NCBI GenBank assembly: GCA_015522955.1
Contig: WALG01000068.1
Location: 1 to 6,536 of the forward strand
Direction: 5' to 3'
DNA: 6,536 nt
Origin: DHVE2 group archaeon
Lineage (GTDB): Archaea > Thermoplasmatota > Thermoplasmata > Thermoplasmatales > Aciduliprofundaceae
Shown: piece after piece, positions 1 to 5,460 of the stretch
Layout of the letters: every line of letters starts with the position of its first letter
Position numbering within the stretch: the first letter of the stretch is position 1
The notes under the pieces: model-generated
What the model saw: the letters and a program-made list of their open reading frames with translations, nothing else
Databases searched by the model: none
Told to the model about the DNA's origin: nothing
Program-made: the position numbers and the translations under genes

Positions 1-36
1 ACATCAGGCTAGTGACAATCATAGCCGTTGGAAAAA

Positions 37-1122
37 TCAGGGAGGCACAAATCTCCTTAGCCTCCTGAGCATCTCCAGTTTCTCCCTGCGACCAAGCGAT
101 GCTTCCTCTATGCTCATCTGCAGAATCTCAATGCTTTTATCATATGCTCTACGATTCACTGGCTTAGGCACACCATCCTTACCGCCCAGAGCAAACGAGT
201 ATTTTACAGGGTCTTTCCATGATATAGAGGCACCATATATTATCTCAGCGATATAGGCCAAAGCACGAACAGTGGACGGGCCTATACCCTCAATGCTTAT
301 TAATTCTTCATAGTTTCTGGGTTGAATTTCGTAGGCCTGAAACAGTGCTCTCCAGTTTACTCGCCATGGCATGCGCAGAGTTTTCAAACCTGTGAAATCC
401 TCTATGGTCATTTGCCGCGGATCCCTAAGTTCGGCAACGTGATTCTTTATTTTCGAAACACCGTCCCTAACCAGATCCACGGAAACTTTTCTTGCCACCT
501 CGCTCTGACGTGCAGTCATATCCAGTACCCTTTTTTCCACAATGTCCGAGATTATCCCTGAGTGAGGCTCACGAACAAAACTATCTACATCATGGTACCA
601 GTGATAGCGCCGCGCATATTTTTTCGCAGGATTCATACCCTGCTGCACAATCACCCAGTTTCCATGCTCGTCAATGAGCATGGTATGATGATAAAGTGTG
701 TATCCATCCTGAAGGACTGCATTGTCCACCTTTGCTGCTAATTTGCTGGCCTTCTTAAGGTCTTCAATTTTCTGGGTTGATAAACTGAGTTCATCTGCAA
801 GTTTATCTATCTCATCGGGAGTATCCCGGGAATGCTTCCCTTTCCCTCCAACCACCACTAGGCCATCTTCAGGGGTCAATGCGGACTTGAGGGCACCCAT
901 GGTAACTGTAGTCGTGCCTGAAGAGTGCCAGTCAAATCCTATAACGCAGGAGAATGCCTGAAACCAGTAAGGATCGGAGAACCTTCGCAGTACCTCCCCG
1001 GTACCGTACTCCATCTGAATTATTCTCACAATCTCTTTGGAGAGTGAGACCATTCTTTTGAAAAGCCATCGGGGTGCAGAACCACCATGAAGGGGCAAAT
1101 CAGCGAGACCACTTCTCTCCAT
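37..1122 (-). CDS. DUF763 family protein with C-terminal helix-hairpin-helix motif
   Basis: This 361-residue protein matches the DUF763 family (recognised from memory) over its whole length. It opens with the family signature ERSGLADLPLHGG (residues 2-14). Then come SDPYWFQAF (49-57) and FDWHSSGTTTV (63-73), the invariant-looking H/S/G/T-rich core. Further on are YHHTMLIDEHGNW (144-156) followed by QQGMN, and the aromatic RRYHWYHD (171-178). Residues 272-298 (IEGIGPSTVRALAYIAEII) read as a helix-hairpin-helix, which in other families contacts DNA without sequence specificity. The tail GGKDGVPKPVNR (313-324) is also family-typical. The biochemical role is not established; a DNA-related function is inference from the HhH motif. 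It is last in the four-gene operon, starting 7 nt after the stop of the GSGKE ATPase, with GAGGAG just before the ATG. Its stop is followed on its own strand by a T5 tract (32-36), a weak terminator candidate. Family assignment is firm, function is open. Confidence 0.93.
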   Translation of the reverse strand: MERSGLADLPLHGGSAPRWLFKRMVSLSKEIVRIIQMEYGTGEVLRRFSDPYWFQAFSCVIGFDWHSSGTTTVTMGALKSALTPEDGLVVVGGKGKHSRDTPDEIDKLADELSLSTQKIEDLKKASKLAAKVDNAVLQDGYTLYHHTMLIDEHGNWVIVQQGMNPAKKYARRYHWYHDVDSFVREPHSGIISDIVEKRVLDMTARQSEVARKVSVDLVRDGVSKIKNHVAELRDPRQMTIEDFTGLKTLRMPWRVNWRALFQAYEIQPRNYEELISIEGIGPSTVRALAYIAEIIYGASISWKDPVKYSFALGGKDGVPKPVNRRAYDKSIEILQMSIEEASLGRREKLEMLRRLRRFVPP

Positions 1123-1125
1123 ATT

Positions 1126-1131
1126 CTCCTC
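1126..1131 (-). promoter_or_regulatory. Shine-Dalgarno of the DUF763 gene
   Basis: GAGGAG on the minus strand overlaps the stop codon of the upstream ATPase and lies 3 nt before the ATG at 1122. Spacing is short but the motif fits, and the start is confirmed by the conserved protein N-terminus. Confidence 0.55.
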
Positions 1132-1870
1132 ACTTCACCAGTACAAATCCCTTATTGTTAACCTCATACTTGAATATACCCGTTTTCTCCGGATGATTGC
1201 GTACCTTTTTCACAATAAGATACTTATCAAAGGAGGAGGTTGTTCTCAACATTTCAAGTTCGAGGATTACATCCACTATCTCCTCAATGCCACTCTGCGT
1301 GGCTGTATCGTAAACATTTGTGAGCATAGTTATAAGTGCAACGCTCTCACTGTACTGTGTATGCGCCTTTATGGTTCTCAGCGCAGATATAACCTTGCTT
1401 CTCTCATACTGGTTCAGAAAGAAGTCCAGTGAGTCTATGATGATACGAAAAGGTGGCTGTAATTTGGAAATCTCATAGGTTACCTCGGTCAGAAAATTCA
1501 GTTCCTTCTCCTTCTTTTTCTTGCCCGGCATGAAAATCTCGTTTATCGGAATACCTTCCTCTCTATACCTGCTTATCAGAAGTTCCTTCTCAAGAACCTT
1601 CTTGTAGTACTCCGTGCCTATGTTCACAATCTTAATATCCGTATTCCAGTTAAAACTCTTCATTGTTGCCACAATATCCTCGTCCCTCTCAGTGGTGGTA
1701 AAATAAACCACATTCTCGCTTTCAACTCCTGCAGAGGCGAATTGCTTGGCGAATAATTCCTTTCCAGAACCTGGAGTACCAGAGAGTAGTATAGTATAAC
1801 CCCGGGGTACCCCATTCATAAGAGCCTTATCCAGCATCTCTATACCTATGGTAGTTGTTTTCAAACTCAT
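1130..1870 (-). CDS. KaiC/RAD55-like ATPase with altered Walker A (GSGKE)
   Basis: This 246-residue single-domain RecA-fold protein belongs to the KaiC-like group (COG0467 type). The N-terminal TTIGIEMLDKALMNGVPRGYTILLSG is the usual KaiC lead-in. The P-loop at residues 31-38 is GTPGSGKE, so the Ser/Thr that normally follows the Lys and coordinates Mg is Glu38. After the next strand, FTTTERDEDI (57-66) occupies the position of the KaiC catalytic EE pair but keeps only Glu61 followed by Arg. A lysine-rich loop (GKKKKEKE, 116-123) precedes Walker B FRIIIDSLDFF (141-151, Asp146). The C-terminus KYLIVKKVRNH ends in short strands, but lacks the KMRGTxHSR motif of the upstream paralogue. ATP binding remains plausible; hydrolysis is uncertain. 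Its ATG overlaps the stop of the preceding gene by 4 nt (ATGA), with GGTGA 4 nt upstream, implying translational coupling. Confidence 0.9.
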   Translation of the reverse strand: MSLKTTTIGIEMLDKALMNGVPRGYTILLSGTPGSGKELFAKQFASAGVESENVVYFTTTERDEDIVATMKSFNWNTDIKIVNIGTEYYKKVLEKELLISRYREEGIPINEIFMPGKKKKEKELNFLTEVTYEISKLQPPFRIIIDSLDFFLNQYERSKVISALRTIKAHTQYSESVALITMLTNVYDTATQSGIEEIVDVILELEMLRTTSSFDKYLIVKKVRNHPEKTGIFKYEVNNKGFVLVK

Positions 1871-2442
1871 TGGCTCACCCCCCCAACTTCAAGAGAGTCA
1901 TCAGTGACAAAATTAAGCATATTTCTTATTTCGGGTGTTGTTTGCTCCTGCAATGACAGAATTACCATATAGGCCTCCCAACTGCGAAGCGTAGTCACAA
2001 AAATATGCAAAAATTCAGATAGAATTTTCAGGTCGTTGTGAATTGCCATGGAATTGACAGAATCAAGAATCACCAGGGTTTTCTTGTTCCTATACTTACG
2101 CAGGAGATATTCGACCTTGAGCATCACATTCTCAAGCATTGTTGGGCTCTCAATGTAAAGAAACTTATCCGACATCTCCTTCTCCACGGGCATGAGATGT
2201 GAAATTGTATCCACAAAAAATACACGGGCGGTATCGATTCCCAACAATTCGAATATGCCAACTATATTGCGCGAAGGAATGGTGGAAGAGATGTAGAACA
2301 CGTAAAGGTCATTCTTTGTGGCAAATATATCCACAAGGGCACGCAGAGAATCAAAATAGGAGTTTACATCTACATAAAGCGCAAGAGAAGATGCAGGAGG
2401 TAATTCATCCATTTTTTCTACAATTTTTGTAGTTACAGCCAT
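1867..2442 (-). CDS. KaiC/RecA-like protein lacking the P-loop (probable pseudo-ATPase)
   Basis: This 191-residue protein lies between two KaiC-like ATPases and appears to be a degenerate paralogue. The assignment rests on pattern, not a clear family signature. Its strand order follows its neighbours. A first hydrophobic strand LALYVDV (20-26) stands where the Walker A strand should be, but the loop reads NSYFDSLR with no GxxxxGK. The next strand LYVFYISST (46-54) matches the YFTTT/YISVT strand of the paralogues. TLVILDSVNSM (122-132) matches their Walker B strand with Asp127-Ser128. A final strand AYMVILSLQ follows. The P-loop and the catalytic Glu are absent, so it probably does not hydrolyse ATP and may be a structural or regulatory partner. 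It starts 1 nt after the upstream ATPase stop with a strong GAGGTGA Shine-Dalgarno 6 nt before the ATG. Its end overlaps the next start. A G7 run sits in its last codons. That it is a gene is well supported; the fold call is moderate. Confidence 0.78.
   Translation of the reverse strand: MAVTTKIVEKMDELPPASSLALYVDVNSYFDSLRALVDIFATKNDLYVFYISSTIPSRNIVGIFELLGIDTARVFFVDTISHLMPVEKEMSDKFLYIESPTMLENVMLKVEYLLRKYRNKKTLVILDSVNSMAIHNDLKILSEFLHIFVTTLRSWEAYMVILSLQEQTTPEIRNMLNFVTDDSLEVGGVSQ
1875..1879 (-). promoter_or_regulatory. Shine-Dalgarno of the GSGKE ATPase
   Basis: GGTGA on the minus strand lies 4 nt before the ATG at 1870. It is the end of a longer G-rich run inside the previous gene and supports the ATGA-overlap start. 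Confidence 0.65.
1878..1884 (-). repeat. G7 homopolymer at the junction of two ATPase-like genes
   Basis: A run of seven G on the coding strand falls in the last codons of the P-loop-less gene (GGG GGG GTG AGC CAA TGA). One extra G, or a -1 slip, would join this frame to that of the next gene without a stop. Confidence 0.9.
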
Positions 2443-2443
2443 A

Positions 2444-3193
2444 TCATCTCACCTCTACGCTCCCACCCTTCAGCAGGGGTGCAAGTAATACACCTATGGA
2501 GGTTAAATCAAGAACATACTTGGCACGAGAATGCGTTGTACCCCTCATTTTTATTACCTGAAGTGTACGAAGCAGGTCTCCGCGCCGCTCCATATTACCA
2601 AGTAGAATTATACCATCCGCTATGGCCTCTTCCACCCCGTACTGCGAGTAACCCTGAGCCGAGGGAAGTAGTTCGGAAACGAGAAATGTGGTACAGCCTA
2701 AATCTGATAATTCTTTACCAAGATGCAGAATAAATTCTCGAATCTGTTCCTTGGAGGTTAGCCTGTAACATATTGAGGTTATGGAATCTATCACAAGTCT
2801 TTTCACATCAAGTTCCTTCACCATTTTTACAATCTGTGAAACGAGAACATTTACATCTTCCAATGTGAATTCCAATTTTTCAAGGCCCAATTTCACATAT
2901 ATCTCCTGAAGATCCACCAGTATCATTTTTTTCTCAGTTATAAGTTTTCTATCAAAGAATTCATAAATAATCATATTTTCCACAAGTTTCTCAGGTGCCT
3001 CGGTAACAGATATGTACATGGAACGCTCTCCCCAGAGTGCTCCATGCACAAGAAATTCAAGGCTAAGCGTGGTCTTACCGGTGCCACAGGAGCCTGTTAT
3101 AAGCACCGTATTGCCCCGAGGTATGCCTCCATTGAGAATATAATCTAATCCTTCAATTCCCGTCATGCACCGTTCACGAGTTTGAGAAGCCAT
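2444..3193 (-). CDS. KaiC/RAD55-like RecA-superfamily ATPase
   Basis: This 249-residue single-domain KaiC-like ATPase carries all the key motifs. They are TGIEGLDYILNGGIPRG (11-27, typical KaiC entry), Walker A GSCGTGKT (34-41), YISVTEAPEKL (60-70) with Glu65 at the catalytic position, Walker B VKRLVIDSITS (130-140, Asp136), and KMRGTTHSRA (215-224), the C-terminal strand motif of the family. The family includes circadian KaiC and the archaeal signalling and motility ATPases; the exact client cannot be told from sequence, and no KaiA or KaiB lies here. It is the first gene of the operon. The upstream 30 nt separate it from the transporter and contain a TATA-like element 28 nt before the ATG, with no convincing Shine-Dalgarno, so a leaderless transcript is likely. 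The next gene starts 1 nt after its stop. Cys36 in the P-loop is unusual but tolerated. Confidence 0.93.
   Translation of the reverse strand: MASQTRERCMTGIEGLDYILNGGIPRGNTVLITGSCGTGKTTLSLEFLVHGALWGERSMYISVTEAPEKLVENMIIYEFFDRKLITEKKMILVDLQEIYVKLGLEKLEFTLEDVNVLVSQIVKMVKELDVKRLVIDSITSICYRLTSKEQIREFILHLGKELSDLGCTTFLVSELLPSAQGYSQYGVEEAIADGIILLGNMERRGDLLRTLQVIKMRGTTHSRAKYVLDLTSIGVLLAPLLKGGSVEVR
2449..2455 (-). promoter_or_regulatory. Shine-Dalgarno of the P-loop-less protein
   Basis: GAGGTGA on the minus strand lies 6 nt before the ATG at 2442, matching seven bases of the archaeal anti-SD complement GGAGGTGATC. It sits inside the last codons of the upstream ATPase, supporting coupled translation. 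Confidence 0.75.
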
Positions 3194-3217
3194 CCCACGA
3201 TAGTAATGGTTTTTCCC

Positions 3218-3225
3218 ATATATCT
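3218..3225 (-). promoter_or_regulatory. TATA-like box for the KaiC/DUF763 operon
   Basis: On the minus strand the sequence AGATATAT, preceded by the purine-rich GAAAATT, is centred about 28 nt before the ATG of the first ATPase gene. That spacing places transcription start at or next to the ATG, and no Shine-Dalgarno is seen there. The box overlaps the last codons and stop of the MFS gene. Assignment is by spacing and base composition only. Confidence 0.45.
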
Positions 3226-4414
3226 AATTTTCTAACTTAATGCTCAAGAAAAATGCAATTAACGCAAGAAGTACAGCACCTATCAGAAAAGGCATATAAC
3301 TAACAGCCTTGTAAATAAATCCTCCAAGGATTCCGCCCGCAGTGCCCCCAAGATATGAGAAGAAGAGGTAAGAGCCCATGGCCCTGCCACGCTGAGGAAT
3401 AGGAACATAATCAGCAATAAGTGCATTTTGAGAAGGCCCCTGCATAGCAAGACCAGCACCCCTGAGCACCGCAAATATAGGAAGCAAATATGGATTTTTA
3501 AAGGCAAAGAGCAGGGATGCCAAGGATAGAAAGAGAAAACCTGAGACCAGAAACCTTTCTTTCCTGGTACGATCCGCAATATATCCCACCACCAACCCAA
3601 GAAATACCTGAGTGGCAATGAGTATGCCTATTATTATCCCCCAGTAGAGGGTATCCACGTAGGTTGTGGCATAGAGCACCAGAAACGCCATTGTTAGTCC
3701 ATTTACAAAATTAATGGTTATTCCACTGTAAAGCAGATAATACATTTTTCTTGTAATTTTTCTCCATACTAGAATAGATTTGAGGATGTGCTCTCTGATG
3801 GAGTAGTTTTTCTTTTTTATCTGCAGAGTTTCTCTGATTCCAAGCCTTAGAAAGGCAGCGGTGAGTGCAAGTAGAAAAAATAGCAGATAATTTAGCCGCA
3901 TTCCTTTAACTATGCCAAGTTGATGCACAAAATAGCCACCCAATACAGGGGCTACCATGGCAAAAAGGAGGGGAACGTTAGTTATTGCAAAGCCCGTGGT
4001 TCTTCTCTTCTCAGGCAGGGAATCCATCATCACGGAAAATAGTGCAGGTTGATAGAGAAGCGAAAGATTGGATACAATGACAGCAATGACAATTACCTGC
4101 CAAGATGGAGCAAAAGCGAAAAGAAGAATGCTGAATGCAAACATGAATGTGAATGTTGATATCATCTTTTTTCGTCCTATACTATCTGCAAGACTTCCAC
4201 CTATCAGTTGCAGAGCAGCCATGGTGATAAATGAGAGTGAGGATATGATACCGATGATTACATCTGATGCCCCCAGAGCCCTATAATATAAGGAGGCAAA
4301 ATTAGAGGTGAGATTGCCTCCAAACATTAGAAGGATCCAGGTAATAAAGAGCAGTAATATGTTGCCGGTAAGTACCGATTTCATATCGTGAAAAAACTCG
4401 GACATTCGGGGCAT
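3224..4414 (-). CDS. Major facilitator superfamily (MFS) transporter
   Basis: This inner-membrane secondary transporter has about 396 residues from the chosen start and about twelve hydrophobic segments. The loop between helices 2 and 3 has MFS motif A, GGSLADSIGRKKM, and the second half repeats it as VGYIADRTRKERF between helices 8 and 9, the classical 6+6 duplication. A longer frame reaches an ATG at 4504, but its extra 30 residues are polar and would overlap the divergent transporter gene. The ATG at 4414 (MPRMSEFF) is preferred because the box ATATAAAA lies 27 nt upstream, fitting a leaderless archaeal mRNA; the ATG at 4405 is an alternative. Family resemblance is to drug or metabolite exporters, but no substrate can be assigned. 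The gene lies 30 nt upstream of the KaiC-like operon on the same strand with no clear terminator between them, so read-through is possible. Confidence 0.9.
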   Translation of the reverse strand: MPRMSEFFHDMKSVLTGNILLLFITWILLMFGGNLTSNFASLYYRALGASDVIIGIISSLSFITMAALQLIGGSLADSIGRKKMISTFTFMFAFSILLFAFAPSWQVIVIAVIVSNLSLLYQPALFSVMMDSLPEKRRTTGFAITNVPLLFAMVAPVLGGYFVHQLGIVKGMRLNYLLFFLLALTAAFLRLGIRETLQIKKKNYSIREHILKSILVWRKITRKMYYLLYSGITINFVNGLTMAFLVLYATTYVDTLYWGIIIGILIATQVFLGLVVGYIADRTRKERFLVSGFLFLSLASLLFAFKNPYLLPIFAVLRGAGLAMQGPSQNALIADYVPIPQRGRAMGSYLFFSYLGGTAGGILGGFIYKAVSYMPFLIGAVLLALIAFFLSIKLEN

Positions 4415-4437
4415 CCCTAGAGTATCGCAGTTCACTA

Positions 4438-4445
4438 TTTTATAT
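4438..4445 (-). promoter_or_regulatory. TATA box for the MFS transporter
   Basis: On the minus strand ATATAAAA is preceded by GAGGGAA, a plausible BRE. Its centre is 27 nt from the ATG at 4414, the expected distance for a leaderless archaeal transcript. This is the main argument for shortening the MFS gene from 4504 to 4414. Confidence 0.55.
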
Positions 4446-4484
4446 TTCCCTCTTTTTTCATTTTTTGATAGCGTTCCCAAACCA

Positions 4485-4492
4485 TTTAATAC
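4485..4492 (+). promoter_or_regulatory. TATA box for the EamA transporter
   Basis: TTTAATAC on the plus strand is centred about 25 nt before the GTG at 4513. It lies in the same 98-bp divergent region as the MFS promoter, about 47 bp from that TATA box. An 8-bp palindrome directly follows it. Confidence 0.42.
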
Positions 4493-4498
4493 ACGTGT
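4491..4498. promoter_or_regulatory. 8-bp palindrome next to the EamA TATA box
   Basis: ACACGTGT is a perfect palindrome abutting the TATA box and lying before the predicted start site at 4513. A repressor bound there would block the promoter, but the site is short and may be chance. Confidence 0.22.
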
Positions 4499-4512
4499 TT
4501 CCATATCTATGC

Positions 4513-5373
4513 GTGAATGTGCAACTGGGTGTTTTACTTGCCTTCGGCACAGCCCTTATATGGGCCACAACAACCATAATGGCCAGGATTTTCCTAAGGG
4601 GGAGCGGAAGTTTAAGTTTGAATTTTCTTCGATTGCTGATAAGTGCCCCGTTTTACGCTGTTCTCTTCCTCTACACGGGATTTCCAGATGTGGGTTACAA
4701 TATCCTCACAATAATTATTCTCTCCTCTCTGGCTGGATTTGTAATAGGAGATTTCTTTTTCTTCTCCGCCATGAAACTTATGGGTGTATCAAGAAGTGTT
4801 CTTATTGTAACAATGTATCCACTCTGGACCATTGTATTTGCACATTTTCTCATAGGTCGAGAGATTTCTATGATGGTAGTACTGGGTGCCCTGCTGATAA
4901 TATTTGCAGTTTCCTTGATTATCGTCAAAAAAGAGGAGGTGAAATTGCATCCTCTGGGAGTGTTATATGCAATTATCGCTCAATTTCTATGGGCACTGGC
5001 GGTGGTATCCATTGATTGGTTACTTGAAGGTTTGCAAGTCTATCAGGTCACCGGACTGCGTATAATGGCTGCGGGTGGAATCTCCATATTCCTACTTCCA
5101 TTTCCATGGATAAGAAATGACTTGAGAAAACTTAACTGGAAAGGGTATCTCAATGCTGCCCTAATTGCCATCTTTGGCATTGTTATTGCCCAGTACACAT
5201 TCACCTTGGCCATAAGTTATGCAGGCTCAGAGATTGCCGCACCCGTTGCCGAAACCAGCCCTCTCCTGGCCACCATATTTGCAAAACTTATTTTAAGGGA
5301 GGTGATAAGTAACAGGCTATTCATATCTGTGATACTGATGGTTCTAGGTGTGGCTATAATGATGAGCGCATAA
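4513..5373 (+). CDS. EamA/DMT-family transporter (10 TM)
   Basis: This membrane protein has about 286 residues, around ten hydrophobic helices and two EamA repeats. The two halves carry matching ends: YPLWTIVFAHFLIGREI in the first and ETSPLLATIFAKLILREVI in the second, the conserved helix 4-loop of EamA units. The family covers metabolite, amino-acid and nucleotide-sugar-type carriers; the substrate here is unknown. The frame stays open upstream to a TTG at 4465, but that would cover the divergent promoter. The GTG at 4513 (NVQLGVLLAFGTALIW) puts the first helix at the N-terminus as usual and lies 25 nt from a TTTAATA box, so a leaderless GTG start is preferred; the GTG at 4519 is possible. 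It is divergent from the MFS gene and convergent with nrdJ. The ATG at 4509 belongs to another, non-coding frame. Confidence 0.88.
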   Translation: MNVQLGVLLAFGTALIWATTTIMARIFLRGSGSLSLNFLRLLISAPFYAVLFLYTGFPDVGYNILTIIILSSLAGFVIGDFFFFSAMKLMGVSRSVLIVTMYPLWTIVFAHFLIGREISMMVVLGALLIIFAVSLIIVKKEEVKLHPLGVLYAIIAQFLWALAVVSIDWLLEGLQVYQVTGLRIMAAGGISIFLLPFPWIRNDLRKLNWKGYLNAALIAIFGIVIAQYTFTLAISYAGSEIAAPVAETSPLLATIFAKLILREVISNRLFISVILMVLGVAIMMSA

Positions 5374-5428
5374 GCACTTTTAGAAATTATATATCAATCA
5401 CCAAATATACTCAACGCCATACACATCA

Positions 5429-5441
5429 CCAAAAATAAAAT
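5429..5441 (-). terminator. T-rich tract, possible nrdJ terminator
   Basis: On the minus strand the tract ATTTTATTTTTGG begins about 20 nt after the nrdJ stop. Archaeal polymerase can terminate at T tracts without a hairpin. No stem-loop is evident, so this is tentative. Confidence 0.35.
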
Positions 5442-5460
5442 GATTGAGAAGGAGTAAAGA

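Noticed and set aside
1..22. Possible start of a further operon gene on the minus strand (ATG at 22, MIVTSLM).
   Set aside because: Only seven codons are visible and there is no Shine-Dalgarno, so it cannot be supported.
3..68. Plus-strand open stretch reading IRLVTIIAVGKIREA then a stop, reminiscent of an RlmH N-terminus.
   Set aside because: It stops after 22 codons and runs antisense into the secure DUF763 gene. The resemblance is short and may be chance; it could be the end of a convergent gene, but the left edge cuts it off.
3283..3618. A 111-residue minus-strand open frame within the MFS gene.
   Set aside because: It is an alternative frame of well-supported transporter coding sequence; its hydrophobic, Trp/Leu-rich content is a by-product.
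4509..5015. A 168-residue plus-strand open frame starting ATG at 4509.
   Set aside because: It is in another frame of the EamA gene, Cys-rich with no domain logic. The overlapping frame has clear membrane helices and EamA repeats.
5374..5460. Search for a small gene or RNA between the EamA gene and nrdJ.
   Set aside because: The region is 87 nt, AT-rich, without a convincing frame or stem-loop; only a T tract for termination is seen.
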